DNA of 64,000 nucleotides from Alphaproteobacteria bacterium (GCA_022819905.1 JAJEGJ010000053.1:1-64000); one strand, 5' to 3'; shown: positions 7,128 to 16,397, counted from the stretch's first letter. Numbers and translations are program-made. Notes: generated by a model not told the origin, from the sequence alone.

Positions 7128-10009
7128 CGCGCTGCACGCTCTGGGCGGCGAGGCCGAAACCCGGCACCGAAACGGAGGACGGAAGACGGCGCCGCCAGTC
7201 CCGGCGGCCGGGGCAAGGGATCGAACCGGGGCGCGCTCGCAGTCGCGCCATCGGTCGCCGGCTTAAGGCGGACGCGCAGGTCGTACCAGGCCGCCTGCCC
7301 GGTCACCGGGTCGGCATTGGCGTGGCGGTGGCCGTCCGGTTGCGGCGGCAGCCGTTCGGGGATCAGGTGATTGAGCAGGAAACCCTCGCGGGACTCGGGG
7401 GCATCGTCGGAGAGCGCCCAGGCGCCGGCGCGCTTGCCAATCGCGTTCCAGGTCCAGACCGTGTCCTCGTTGACGCCCTCCATCAGCTTGACCCGCGCGC
7501 GGACCCGCCCGTGCGGACTCACGATATCGACCCAGCTGTCGTCCTCGATACCGAGCGCTTCGGCTCGCCGGCGCCCGATGTAGAGCCGGTTCGAGGGATG
7601 GATCTGCCGGAGCCAGGCGTTCATGGACCCCCAGGAGTGGTACATCGCCATCGGTCGCTGGGTCAGCGCGTGCAGCGGGTAGGCGTCGCCGTCGGTCGCG
7701 GCTTCGTGGAACGGCTGGTACCAGATCGGCAGCGGGTCGAAATAGCGGTCGATCCGCTCGCGCAGCTCGGCGGGCGGGAGGACCTGGCCGTGTCCCCGTG
7801 CGGCCAGGCGGAAGCGCTGCATGGGCTCCGAATAGAGCTGCAGGATGATCTGGTCCGGCGAACCGATCCAGCCCATCGCGACCGCATGCTTCAGGTAGTC
7901 GCGGTTGGCGTGCTTGAAGAAGCGCATTTCGGGCGCCAGCGGCTGTTGCCAGAAGCTGCCGGCCTCGACGTAGCGTTCCAGCTGTTCCGGATTGGGGTCG
8001 CCGGTGCCTTCCATGGTGCCGTCGACGCCCCGCCAGCCGGCGAGGCTGCCGATACCGGGGACGCGCTGATGGTTGACCAGATAGTCGGGGTAGCCACCGG
8101 GATAGCGCGGCGACCCGTCGTCCCGAACCAGCCCGGGAAGGCCGAGCCGGGCGCCGATGTCGATCAACACGTCCTGGAAGGGTCGAACGTCCCGGTCGGG
8201 CTGCACCACCGGGTGGCGGATCGCATCGGCCGCGCCGTCGGCGCTCGAGATCGGCCGGTCGAGCAGCGAGATACAGTCCCAGCGCTCGAGATAGGTGGTG
8301 TCCGGCAGCACCAGGTCCGAATAAGCGACCATCTCGGAGGCGTAGGCATCGGCGCAGATGATGTGCGGAATGCGGTAGCCGCCGGCGTCGTCCCGGTCGG
8401 TCAGCATGTGCATGGTTTCGGCGGTGTTCATCGCCGAATTCCAGCTCATGTTCGCCATGTAGATGAACAGCGTGTCGATCGGATAGGGGTCGCCGCGCCA
8501 GGCATTGGCGGGAACCATGTGCAGCATCCCGTGGGCAGCGAGCGGCGCTTCCCACGAGAACGCCTTGTCGATCCGGACCGGGCTGCCGTCCTCGTTCACC
8601 AACAGGTCGGCGGGCCCGGACGGGAAGCCCAGGGGCGGCCCCGGCATCGGCGCACCGGGCACGATCTCGCCGGGTTTCCCGGCGGGCTTGAGCGGCGGCG
8701 GCGCGGGTTTGGGAAACGGCGGCTTGTAGCGGAAGCCGCCCGGTACATCGACCGTCCCCAGCAGCATCTGCAGGAGATGGATCGCCCGGCAGGTATGAAA
8801 GCCGTTGGAGTGGGCGGAAATGCCGCGCATCGCGTGCATGGCGACCGGCCGGCCGGTCATCCGCTCGTGCCGCCGTCCGGCCCAGTCCGTCCACGGCTGC
8901 TCGATCGTCACCGTCTCCTGGAACGCGGCGGCGGCGACCTCGGCGGCGATCCGCCGAATCGTTGCCGCCGGCACGCCGGTCGTGCCGGCGACGGCGTCGG
9001 GTGCGAATTCGGGCTGCTGGTAGCGGCGCACGAGGAGTTCGAACGCGGGCGTCCCCGAGCGGCCGTCGGGGAGACGGTAGCTGCCGGACAGTGCCGGCGA
9101 GATGTCGGGCGCGAGCGCCGACGACAGTTCCTCGGACCGCAGGTCCCAGCACAGCGGAGCGCCGTCCCCGTCGCGCGCGATCAGCCCGTCCTCCGGACCG
9201 CCCTCGTCCCGGATCACCAGCCACGGCGCGTTGGTGTAGCGAATCAGGAATTCAGCATCGACGCTGCCGGCGCGCAGCAGCTCGTGCACGAGGGCAAGCA
9301 CGAACAGCCCGTCGGTGCCGGGCCGGATTCCGATCCACTCGTCGGCGATCGCCGAGTAGCCGGTTCGTACTGGGTTGACCGAGACGAACTTCGCGCCATT
9401 CGCCTTGAGCTTGGAAAGCCCGATCTTGATCGGATTGGAGTCGTGGTCCTCGGCGACCCCGAACATGAGCAGCAGGCGGGTGCGTTCCCAGTCGGGCTCG
9501 CCGAACTCCCAGAACGATCCGCCGATCGTGTAGATCCCGGCCGCCGCCATGTTGACCGAGCAGAAACCCCCGTGCGCGGCGTGGTTCGGCGTGCCGAACT
9601 GGCTCGCCCACCAGCCGGTGAGCGCCTGGCTCTGATCCCGTCCGGTGAAGAACGCGAGCTTCTTCGGATCGGAGCGACGGATGGCGCCCAGCCACTCGAC
9701 GGCCAGCGCGATCGCCTCTTCCCACTCGATTTCCTCGAACCGGCCCTCGCCACGCGCGCCGACCCGCCGCAGCGGTTTCCGCAGGCGGGCCGGTGAGTTG
9801 TGCTGCATGATGCCCGCTGAACCCTTGGCGCAGAGGACGCCCCGGTTCACCGGATGCCGTGGGTTTCCCTCCAGATAGCGAATGTGCCCGTTCCGCAGAT
9901 GCACGCGCACGCCGCAGCGGCAGGCGCACATGTAACAGGTGGTTTCCTTGACCTCGTCGCTTATCTTCGGCGCGGTGTCAACGCGTTCGCGTTCGCGGTT
10001 CGCTGGCAA
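7124..10009 (-). CDS. soeA: Molybdopterin oxidoreductase catalytic subunit, SoeA-like sulfite dehydrogenase
   Basis: A 961-residue member of the DMSO-reductase superfamily that binds bis-MGD. The N-terminal cluster motif has Cys at about 25, 28, 32 and 60 (CYMCACRCG and GVLCAKG). Cys150 in GGFCSVN is a candidate molybdenum ligand. The C-terminal molydopterin-binding domain carries SWGSMNAWLRQIHP. There is no twin-arginine signal, so the enzyme is cytoplasmic, as known for SoeABC, which oxidises sulfite to sulfate. Length and operon order (A-B-C) fit that family. The divergent neighbour encodes an ETHE1-like persulfide dioxygenase, a sulfite producer. Polysulfide or thiosulfate reductase function is the main alternative. 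Confidence 0.75.
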   Translation of the reverse strand: MPANRERERVDTAPKISDEVKETTCYMCACRCGVRVHLRNGHIRYLEGNPRHPVNRGVLCAKGSAGIMQHNSPARLRKPLRRVGARGEGRFEEIEWEEAIALAVEWLGAIRRSDPKKLAFFTGRDQSQALTGWWASQFGTPNHAAHGGFCSVNMAAAGIYTIGGSFWEFGEPDWERTRLLLMFGVAEDHDSNPIKIGLSKLKANGAKFVSVNPVRTGYSAIADEWIGIRPGTDGLFVLALVHELLRAGSVDAEFLIRYTNAPWLVIRDEGGPEDGLIARDGDGAPLCWDLRSEELSSALAPDISPALSGSYRLPDGRSGTPAFELLVRRYQQPEFAPDAVAGTTGVPAATIRRIAAEVAAAAFQETVTIEQPWTDWAGRRHERMTGRPVAMHAMRGISAHSNGFHTCRAIHLLQMLLGTVDVPGGFRYKPPFPKPAPPPLKPAGKPGEIVPGAPMPGPPLGFPSGPADLLVNEDGSPVRIDKAFSWEAPLAAHGMLHMVPANAWRGDPYPIDTLFIYMANMSWNSAMNTAETMHMLTDRDDAGGYRIPHIICADAYASEMVAYSDLVLPDTTYLERWDCISLLDRPISSADGAADAIRHPVVQPDRDVRPFQDVLIDIGARLGLPGLVRDDGSPRYPGGYPDYLVNHQRVPGIGSLAGWRGVDGTMEGTGDPNPEQLERYVEAGSFWQQPLAPEMRFFKHANRDYLKHAVAMGWIGSPDQIILQLYSEPMQRFRLAARGHGQVLPPAELRERIDRYFDPLPIWYQPFHEAATDGDAYPLHALTQRPMAMYHSWGSMNAWLRQIHPSNRLYIGRRRAEALGIEDDSWVDIVSPHGRVRARVKLMEGVNEDTVWTWNAIGKRAGAWALSDDAPESREGFLLNHLIPERLPPQPDGHRHANADPVTGQAAWYDLRVRLKPATDGATASAPRFDPLPRPPGLAAPSSVLRFGAGFRPRRPERAAR

Positions 10010-10163
10010 TCGGGACTCCCGTCTGCGCGGCGCGTGAGTGGTCGGAACGAATAGGGGGTAGATGAAGTGCGGTCAAATCGGGGCGGCGGCAATGCCTGGG
10101 ACCAGGCGGGCCGGGTTTGTTGTAAAATTTGCGACGGGCGAAACCGTTCAGCGGGCAGGTTCG

Positions 10164-11027
10164 ATGCGAGCTAGGGTCGATGGGTTTCTTGATCCCACGA
10201 CCAATTCGATCTCCTACATCGTCTCCGACCCGGAGACGAAACGTGCCGCGATCGTCGATTCGGTGCTGGATTTCGACCCGGAAGCGGGACGGACGATGAC
10301 GGGATCGGCCGACAAGCTGATCGCCGCTGTGGAATCCGATGGTCTTCGCGTCGAGTGGATTCTCGAGACCCATGTCCATGCCGACCATCTGTCGGCGGCG
10401 CACTACCTCCAGGGAAAGCTCGGCGGACGCACCGGGATCGGCGCCGGCGTGATCGAGGTGCAGAAGACGTTCAGCGCGCTGTTCAACATGGGAGGGGAAC
10501 TCGCGACGGACGGCTCGCAATTCGACCGGCTCCTGTCGGACGGGGAGACCTTCCCGCTGGGAGGTATCGCCGGTCGGGCGCTCGCCACGCCGGGTCATAC
10601 ACCCGCCTGCACATGCTATGTCTTTGGCGACGCTGCGCTTGTCGGCGACACGATGTTCATGCCCGATTCGGGTACCGCGCGCGCGGACTTCCCCGGTGCC
10701 TGCGTCGACACGCTCTACGATTCGCTGCGCCGGATCCTGTCCCTTCCGCCCGAGACCCGGCTGTTCATGTGCCACGACTACGGGGCGGGCGGCCAACGCG
10801 AGCTCGCGTGGGAGAGCACGGTGGCGGCGCAGCGCCGGGACAACATCCACTGCCGCGACGGGATCAGTCGCGAGAGTTTCGTGGCCACCCGGCGGGCCCG
10901 GGACGCCGAACTCACCGTGCCGCGGCTGATGGTGCCAGCCGTCCAGGTCAATGTCCGCGGCGGCCGCATGCCGCCCCCGGAACGCAACGGAACCGCCTAC
11001 CTGAAGCTGCCGATCAACGTGTTCTGA
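10164..11027 (+). CDS. ETHE1/Blh-like persulfide dioxygenase (metallo-beta-lactamase fold)
   Basis: A 287-residue metallo-beta-lactamase-fold protein from the ATG at 10164, which begins with the family-typical DGFLDPTTNSISYIVSD. An earlier in-frame ATG at 10062 would add an unconserved tail. The metal motif HVHADH is at about residues 70-75, followed by TPGHTPAC, GDTMF and CHDYG, all typical of ETHE1-type sulfur dioxygenases that need a mononuclear iron. The enzyme oxidises glutathione persulfide to sulfite. It is divergent from the SoeABC operon, so the pair could convert sulfide-derived persulfide to sulfate. No rhodanese domain is fused, and no BigR repressor is visible in the window. Confidence 0.82.
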   Translation: MRARVDGFLDPTTNSISYIVSDPETKRAAIVDSVLDFDPEAGRTMTGSADKLIAAVESDGLRVEWILETHVHADHLSAAHYLQGKLGGRTGIGAGVIEVQKTFSALFNMGGELATDGSQFDRLLSDGETFPLGGIAGRALATPGHTPACTCYVFGDAALVGDTMFMPDSGTARADFPGACVDTLYDSLRRILSLPPETRLFMCHDYGAGGQRELAWESTVAAQRRDNIHCRDGISRESFVATRRARDAELTVPRLMVPAVQVNVRGGRMPPPERNGTAYLKLPINVF

Positions 11028-11064
11028 CGGGACCGGCCATTCCGCCTGCCGCGGCCCGCTTCGT

Positions 11065-12069
11065 TTACAGCAGGCCTGCGTCGGCCACGAGTCCCTGCAG
11101 GTCCGCTTCCGGGCGCGCGCCGTGATGGCTGATGATTTCGGCCGCGCATACCGCACCGACCCGCGCAGCCTGGGGCGGCTCCAGCCCACGCCGAAGCCCG
11201 AAAAGGGTTCCCGCCGCAAACAGGTCCCCGGCCCCGGTGAGGTCCTCGATGCCGCCGGGCACGCCGGCGGCCGGCACGGCATCCATGCGCCCGTCGAGGG
11301 CGACGACGGCGCCGGCGGCGCCGCGCGTCAGGAAGGCGATCCGCACGTCCGCGGCGGCAGCAGCCGCGGCCTCGCGAAAGTCGCGCGTGCGGTAGAGACC
11401 GGTGACCTCTTCCTCGTTGGCGAACAGCAGGTCGACTCGCGAGCGGACCAGGTCCAGCAGCTGGTCCCGGTTGTGTTCGACGCAGTTGGGGTCGGACAGC
11501 GACAGTGCGACCGTGCTCCCGTTCGTAGCGCCCCACCCCGCCGCGGCCCGCGCCGCCCGCGCCGTGCACTCGGCGTAGAACAGGTAACCCTCGATGAACA
11601 GGGTGGCGCCACCGGTCACGTGCGCGGGATCCAGATGGTCCCTGGCGAGCGTCGCGGCCGCTCCCGGAAACGTCATCATGGAGCGTTCGTGGTCCGGAGA
11701 CACCAGGATGATCGATCGACCGGTCGGTGGGTCGGGGGGGCCGAATTCAATCGGATGCGCGACCCCCGCAGCCTCCAGGCTGTCCCGGAACGCGCGCCCC
11801 ATGAGGTCGTCAGCGCATCGTCCGAGAAAGGCGGCAGTGCCGCCGAGCGCTGCGACGCCGACCGCCGTGTTGGCGGCCGAGCCGCCCGCAACCTGGCGGG
11901 CGGCCTGAAGTTTGGCGGTAACGGCCAGCGCGTCCGGCTGGCTTCCGAGAATCATGCGCCCGCGCTCGAATCCGTGCTGCGCGACGAAGTCGTCGTCGAC
12001 GTCGGCTACCAGATCCATGATCGCGTTGCCGACCGCGACCACATCCCGGGCTGAGGCCGGCGCGGCCAT
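11065..12069 (-). CDS. Adenosine kinase (PfkB/ribokinase family)
   Basis: A 334-residue PfkB-family sugar kinase of the adenosine-kinase subgroup. The start VAVGNAIMDLVADV, the GGSAANTAVGVAALGG loop (about residues 61-76) and the GAGDLFAAG catalytic/ATP motif near the C-terminus (Asp as general base) are all present. It phosphorylates adenosine, or a related nucleoside, to the monophosphate in purine salvage and in removal of S-adenosylhomocysteine breakdown products. It is convergent with the persulfide dioxygenase gene, 37 bp apart. The group is frequent in Alphaproteobacteria. A fructokinase-like substrate cannot be excluded but is less likely. Confidence 0.8.
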   Translation of the reverse strand: MAAPASARDVVAVGNAIMDLVADVDDDFVAQHGFERGRMILGSQPDALAVTAKLQAARQVAGGSAANTAVGVAALGGTAAFLGRCADDLMGRAFRDSLEAAGVAHPIEFGPPDPPTGRSIILVSPDHERSMMTFPGAAATLARDHLDPAHVTGGATLFIEGYLFYAECTARAARAAAGWGATNGSTVALSLSDPNCVEHNRDQLLDLVRSRVDLLFANEEEVTGLYRTRDFREAAAAAAADVRIAFLTRGAAGAVVALDGRMDAVPAAGVPGGIEDLTGAGDLFAAGTLFGLRRGLEPPQAARVGAVCAAEIISHHGARPEADLQGLVADAGLL

Positions 12070-12098
12070 AGAGCGGGCGACGGCTCCCGAGGCGGTCG

Positions 12099-12521
12099 TC
12101 AGTGAATCGTCGCGCCGTCCGGGACTGCATCAAGAGCAGCGTTCCGGACGACGTCGAGGCCGTATTCGGCCAGCGTTTCGCCGTTCACCAGCAGTTCGAA
12201 TCGGTAGGTGCCGGTCTCCGGGAGGTGGATCTCGGAGAGATTGGACGTGCTTTCAACGACTCCGCCCGGCGAGGCGTTGTAGCTGTGGGTTTCCGTGGTG
12301 GCACGTTTGCCTGACGGGGTCACGATGGCAAGGCCCATCTCTACCCCCTGCATCTGCTGCGGCAATACCAGGCGGACGTAGACGGTGGCGTCGCGGTGCA
12401 CCGCGGGCAGCTCCTTGACGGCGATGTGGTCGAACACCCCGGTAATCTGAATCTTACCGCTCGACTTGTCGCGGAGGGCGCCGTCACAGATCAGGAATGC
12501 CTGCAGACGTGGTGATGCCAT
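12099..12521 (-). CDS. DUF6941 family protein
   Basis: From the ATG at 12521 the protein has 140 residues and begins ASPRLQAFLICDG, the usual start of DUF6941 proteins; a longer start at 12557 would add an unconserved tail. The conserved body has KIQITGVFDHI and a beta-rich middle with VYVRLVLPQQ, and ends with TYRFELLVNGE. These are small cytoplasmic beta-sandwich-like proteins of unknown function. It lies 29 bp upstream of the adenosine kinase gene on the same strand and may be cotranscribed with it. No catalytic motif is visible. Confidence 0.65.
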   Translation of the reverse strand: MASPRLQAFLICDGALRDKSSGKIQITGVFDHIAVKELPAVHRDATVYVRLVLPQQMQGVEMGLAIVTPSGKRATTETHSYNASPGGVVESTSNLSEIHLPETGTYRFELLVNGETLAEYGLDVVRNAALDAVPDGATIH

Positions 12522-12688
12522 ATCACCCTCCGAGCGTGGTATCGAGTATTGCCACAACCACGGACGCTTGCAAAGTCAGATCGGGCCGGGGGACGCTTCC
12601 GCGTGCACCCGGCTAGCATGCTCTCGAAACGTCCTGGCCCCGGACCGGGCGGAAGGACCTTCGGCGGAAGGACGAGGACAGACACACC

Positions 12689-14134
12689 ATGCACGAACTC
12701 GCTCGCATGAGCGCGCGCGCGGTCGTCGCGGCGCTCAGGAATGGTGAAGTGACCCCGGCCGCAGCGATTGACGCCGCGCTCGAGCGCATCCGGGAGACCG
12801 ATCCCGTGATCAACGCGGTGCCCACGCTGTGCGAGGACCGGGCGCGCCGTCGGGCCAGCCGCCTGCCGACCGACCGGCGGGACGATCCGGGATACCTGCA
12901 CGGGCTGCCGGTACTGATCAAGGACCTCACGGACGTGGAAGGCGTCCGCACCACGTACGGATCCCCCGTGTATGCAGATCACGTCCCCGAGCGCTCCGAC
13001 ATCGTGGTCGAACGCATCGAGCGCATGGGCGGGGTCGTTCTGGGAAAGACGAACACGCCGGAGTTCGGCGCCGGTTCACAGACGTTCAACAAGGTGTTCG
13101 GCGCCACCCGCAATCCCTGGGACCCTTCCAAGACGGTCGGCGGTTCGTCCGGTGGTGCGGCGGCGGCGCTGGCGGCGGGTTCGGCCTGGCTGGCCACCGG
13201 TTCCGATCTCGGCGGCAGTCTTCGGAACCCGGCGTCGTTCTGCTCCGTTACCGGGTTGCGCTGCAGTTCGGGGACGGTCGCGCACGGGCCACGCGAACTC
13301 GCCTGGGATTCCCTGATGATCAGCGGGCCCATGGCGCGTGACATCGCCGATCTCGCCCTGTTCCTCGACACCATGGCCGGGTTCGACCCCCGTGATCCGC
13401 TGTCGCGGCCACGTGCCCCGGACCCGACGGGCGGGCCGGCAACGTACACGGAGGCCCTCGATCCGGACGCCTGGCCGGCCAGGCCACGGCTTCGGCGGGT
13501 AGCCTGGACGACCGGGTTCGGTTACCTCCCGTGCGATCCGGAGGTGGCGGCCATCACCGAGCGCGCGGCCGGGCGGTTCGCTGAACTCGGTGCGGACGTG
13601 GTGCCCGCAACGCTGGACCTCGGGCAGGCCGAGGACATCTTCCAGACGCTCCGTGCCGACCTGCTCGCCACCGACAAGGGCGCGCTCTACGCGGCACACG
13701 GCGATTCGCTGAAGGCGGATCTGCGGTGGAACATTGAGCTGGGGCTTGCACAGGAACGTCCGGACGCGGGCCGGGCGGCGCTGGCGCGCGGCCGGATGCT
13801 GGCCGATGTACAGGACTTCTTCGTCGATCACGATCTCTTGCTCGCGCCGGTTGCGATGGTCCCGCCGTTCCCGGCGGATGTCCCGTGGCCGCGCTCGGTC
13901 GCGGGGGTCGAGTTCGACAACTACGTGGGCTGGCTGATGACGGCGGCCACGATTTCGCTCACGGACTGCCCGGCGCTCTCGGTGCCCTGCGGCTACACCG
14001 AGACGGGCCTGCCGGTGGGCCTGCAGGTGATCGCGCCCGCGCGCCACGAGGGACGGCTCCTGTACTGGGCGCGCCGGTTCGAGGAGCTTGCCGGAATTGC
14101 CGGCGGGGTGCCCAGGGATCCTGCGACCGGGTGA
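12689..14134 (+). CDS. Amidase (amidase-signature family)
   Basis: A 481-residue amidase-signature hydrolase. The Ser-cisSer-Lys triad is visible: Lys78 in LPVLIKDL, Ser153 in VGGSSGG and the nucleophile Ser177 in GSDLGGSLRNPA. The fold also carries the usual ETDPVINAV N-terminal helix region and a C-terminal GLPVGLQVI strand. Such enzymes hydrolyse amides, acylated amines or aryl amides; GatA function is unlikely because gatB and gatC are absent and the length and C-terminus differ. A good Shine-Dalgarno region (GAGGACAG) precedes the ATG. Its stop overlaps the start of the next gene (GTGA). Confidence 0.85.
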   Translation: MHELARMSARAVVAALRNGEVTPAAAIDAALERIRETDPVINAVPTLCEDRARRRASRLPTDRRDDPGYLHGLPVLIKDLTDVEGVRTTYGSPVYADHVPERSDIVVERIERMGGVVLGKTNTPEFGAGSQTFNKVFGATRNPWDPSKTVGGSSGGAAAALAAGSAWLATGSDLGGSLRNPASFCSVTGLRCSSGTVAHGPRELAWDSLMISGPMARDIADLALFLDTMAGFDPRDPLSRPRAPDPTGGPATYTEALDPDAWPARPRLRRVAWTTGFGYLPCDPEVAAITERAAGRFAELGADVVPATLDLGQAEDIFQTLRADLLATDKGALYAAHGDSLKADLRWNIELGLAQERPDAGRAALARGRMLADVQDFFVDHDLLLAPVAMVPPFPADVPWPRSVAGVEFDNYVGWLMTAATISLTDCPALSVPCGYTETGLPVGLQVIAPARHEGRLLYWARRFEELAGIAGGVPRDPATG

Positions 14135-14826
14135 CGTTCGGGGGCGCAGTCGTCGCGGCGGGCAGGGATCTCTTCCGGAGGCAGGTACTTGTCTGGGTCT
14201 TGGCCACGGCGCTCGTGGCCGCGGCCGCCGTGGCCGCGTTCTGGTCGGCGCTCGCCTACTGGCTGCTGCCGTTCTCCACGGGAATCGGCTGGCTCGACGA
14301 CCTGTTGGTCGACTATTTCGTCTTCGGCGTTGGTGCCGCCCTCGCGTTGTTGATCACGGCGCTGCTGTTTCCCGCTCTCGTCACGACGCTTGCCGGCCTG
14401 TTTACCGACCGGATCGCCGCCGTTGTGGAGCAGGCCCACTATCCGCACGTGGTGGCACGGGACATGGGCGTGTGGGCCGGGATCGGATCGGGATTGCGGC
14501 TGATCGGCGTGACGGCGATGGTGACCGTCGTGATGGTGTTTCCGCTCTGGCTGCTGTTCGCCGGGACGCCGGTCTGGTTCCCGCTGTGGATCGTCATCCT
14601 CGGTTACCTGTTGGGGCGCGAGTACTTCGATGCGGTGGCGGGGCGGCGCTGTTCGCTGGACCGGACCGCGGCCCTTCGCCGGTCCCGGTTTCTCGAAATG
14701 TGGGGGGCAGGACTGCTCATCGCGGGCGCGTTCACGGTTCCGTTCTCAGCGTTGTTCGCGCCGAGTTTCGGGACGGCCCTGATGGTGCACGTGGTGGAGC
14801 GCGGTCTGTCGCGGCACGGCCCGTGA
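14131..14826 (+). CDS. EI24-domain integral membrane protein
   Basis: A 231-residue membrane protein with about five hydrophobic helices, matching the EI24 family (CysZ-like in bacteria; the E. coli member is a sulfate transporter). It begins at a GTG overlapping the amidase stop by 4 nt (GTGA), and it has the family features of a long central loop, a GREYFDAVAGRR segment and a following helix pair. The role is probably transport or membrane homeostasis. CysZ function is uncertain because no cys genes are adjacent. Confidence 0.7.
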   Translation: MTFGGAVVAAGRDLFRRQVLVWVLATALVAAAAVAAFWSALAYWLLPFSTGIGWLDDLLVDYFVFGVGAALALLITALLFPALVTTLAGLFTDRIAAVVEQAHYPHVVARDMGVWAGIGSGLRLIGVTAMVTVVMVFPLWLLFAGTPVWFPLWIVILGYLLGREYFDAVAGRRCSLDRTAALRRSRFLEMWGAGLLIAGAFTVPFSALFAPSFGTALMVHVVERGLSRHGP

Positions 14827-14872
14827 GTGCCGTGCCGTCATGCCGGCAACGGGGTAAAGCGGGTCCCTGATC

Positions 14873-15571
14873 GTGGCGGCGGTCCAAAAATTCGCCCCGA
14901 ATGAGTCGGGCCGCGACTTCGTCGTGGGCGACATTCACGGGACGTTTCCGGAGCTGGAGGCAAAGCTCAGCGAGGTTCAGTTCGACGTCGCCAGCGACCG
15001 GCTGTTCTCGGTGGGCGACATCGTGGATCGCGGTCCGGCATCGGCGGATGCGCTGGAGTGGTGGAACCTCCCCTGGTTCCACGCCTGCCGCGGGAATCAC
15101 GAGCAACTGCTGCTGGACTGCCACCGGGACCCGACGCGTTGGTCGCTGTGGGCGATGAACGGCGGAACATGGTGGGTGGACGTCCCGGCCGCGCGGCGGG
15201 ACGCCTTTGTCGAGGCTTGCCTCGCCCTTCCTTTCGCGATGGAGGTCGAGACTGCCCGCGGGCCGATCGGCATCGTGCATGCGGACCTGCCGCGCGGATG
15301 CACCTGGGACGGCCTTCTCGATGCGCTGAACCGGGGTGATCGCGACGTGATGGCGGAAGTGCTGTGGTCGCGCACCCATGTCCGGGAGGATGGGCCGGTG
15401 CCGGACCCCGGCGAGCGGATCCGGCACGTGTATTGCGGCCACACCGTGATCGGGCAGCCGAGGACGCGCGGGAAGGTGACCTGGATCGATACCGGCGCTT
15501 GCTACGCGGACCGTTTCCCGCCTGCGCGCCTGACCCTGCTGGAGTTCCATCCAGGCGGCGCCGATGCCTGA
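14873..15571 (+). CDS. Metallophosphoesterase (serine/threonine phosphatase, PrpA-like)
   Basis: A 232-residue calcineurin-like phosphoesterase starting at GTG 14873. The complete metal-binding motif set is present: GDIHG (about residues 19-23), GDIVDRG (about 48-54), GNHEQ (about 74-78), a His in GIVHADLP and a late CGHTVIG. This matches the bacterial PrpA/PrpB and diadenosine tetraphosphatase-like group, which dephosphorylates phosphoproteins or nucleotides with Mn or Fe. It follows the EI24 gene after 46 bp and may belong to the same transcript. The substrate is not predictable from sequence. Confidence 0.82.
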   Translation: MAAVQKFAPNESGRDFVVGDIHGTFPELEAKLSEVQFDVASDRLFSVGDIVDRGPASADALEWWNLPWFHACRGNHEQLLLDCHRDPTRWSLWAMNGGTWWVDVPAARRDAFVEACLALPFAMEVETARGPIGIVHADLPRGCTWDGLLDALNRGDRDVMAEVLWSRTHVREDGPVPDPGERIRHVYCGHTVIGQPRTRGKVTWIDTGACYADRFPPARLTLLEFHPGGADA

Positions 15572-15764
15572 ACCCGCATTCAGCGATGCAGGATGCCGTC
15601 GTGCTCCAGATGTTGGCTGTCGCGCCCGGCACACGGCTGGTCAGTTGCGAGGCCGCCTGATGACGGTGCCCGCCGTCCGGGCCGCTGCCGGGCGGGAGTT
15701 CCGCCGCGCGCCCGGGCCTTGCCCTTCGGGTCAAGCTGGCGGCGGTGCGGCCTGATCTACGCCA

Positions 15765-16379
15765 TCACGTCGAGGCGCGGTGTCGCACGGACCCGACGAC
15801 AATTCCCTTGATTTCGAATTGGCCGTCGCCAGACGAAACGCGCTGAAAGTCAGGGTTATCGGGCACCAGGTCTGCGTGCCCGTTGTCGCGGAGCAGCCGG
15901 CGAACGGTGACGTCGCCGTCCACTGCGGCCACGACCAGGCTGCCATGCCGGGCGTCCGAGGCCTTCTGGGCAGCGACGAGATCGCCGGCATGGATCCCTG
16001 CGCCCGCCATGGATTCGTCCCGGACCCGCAGCAAGAAGTCCGTCCGGGTTCGGAACAGGGCGGTCGCGGTCGATGCGGAGACGGAGTCCTCGATGTTCTC
16101 CTCGGCGAGCAGGTCGGCGTCGGGGACGATCCGGCCGATAATCGGAATGTCGTCGGCGCCGGAAACCGGGCTCGCCAGACCAACCCGCCGGGACTCGCCG
16201 TGAACGATCTCGATCGCGCCCTTGCTGGTCAGGCGGTTCAGGAAATACTGCACCGTGCCCAGGGACTCCCAGCCCATGGCGATTCGGAGTTCTGTGCGCG
16301 ACGGAACCTCACCCGTCCGCTCGACGTGCCGTTCGAATGCTTCCAGGAGCTTCGCTTCGCGGCGGGTGAGATCAGGCAT
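15765..16379 (-). CDS. LexA-like repressor lacking self-cleavage residues
   Basis: A 204-residue two-domain protein aligning along its length with LexA. It has a winged HTH (residues ~3-65, with PSRTELRIAM and GTVQYFLNRL) and a peptidase S24-like C-terminal domain. The start is the ATG at 16379, because upstream extensions are not LexA-like. The catalytic Ser is present (Ser123 in DESMAG), but the catalytic Lys is Arg160 (VTVRRL instead of VTVKRL). The Ala-Gly cleavage dipeptide is Pro86-Asp87 (GRIVPDADLL instead of GRVAAGEPLL). The protein should thus bind DNA and dimerise but not self-cleave after DNA damage. It is followed downstream by a non-coding gap and converges on the phosphatase gene. 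A candidate operator lies upstream. Confidence 0.82.
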   Translation of the reverse strand: MPDLTRREAKLLEAFERHVERTGEVPSRTELRIAMGWESLGTVQYFLNRLTSKGAIEIVHGESRRVGLASPVSGADDIPIIGRIVPDADLLAEENIEDSVSASTATALFRTRTDFLLRVRDESMAGAGIHAGDLVAAQKASDARHGSLVVAAVDGDVTVRRLLRDNGHADLVPDNPDFQRVSSGDGQFEIKGIVVGSVRHRAST

Positions 16380-16397
16380 CGGGCTTGTCGCGCGTGT

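Noticed and set aside
7263-9796. Long frames on both strands across the soeA gene (653 codons minus, 824 codons plus)
   Set aside because: They are products of high GC bias in the third codon position; the translations are Arg/Ala-rich and lack any family motif, while the 961-residue frame is a clear molybdoenzyme.
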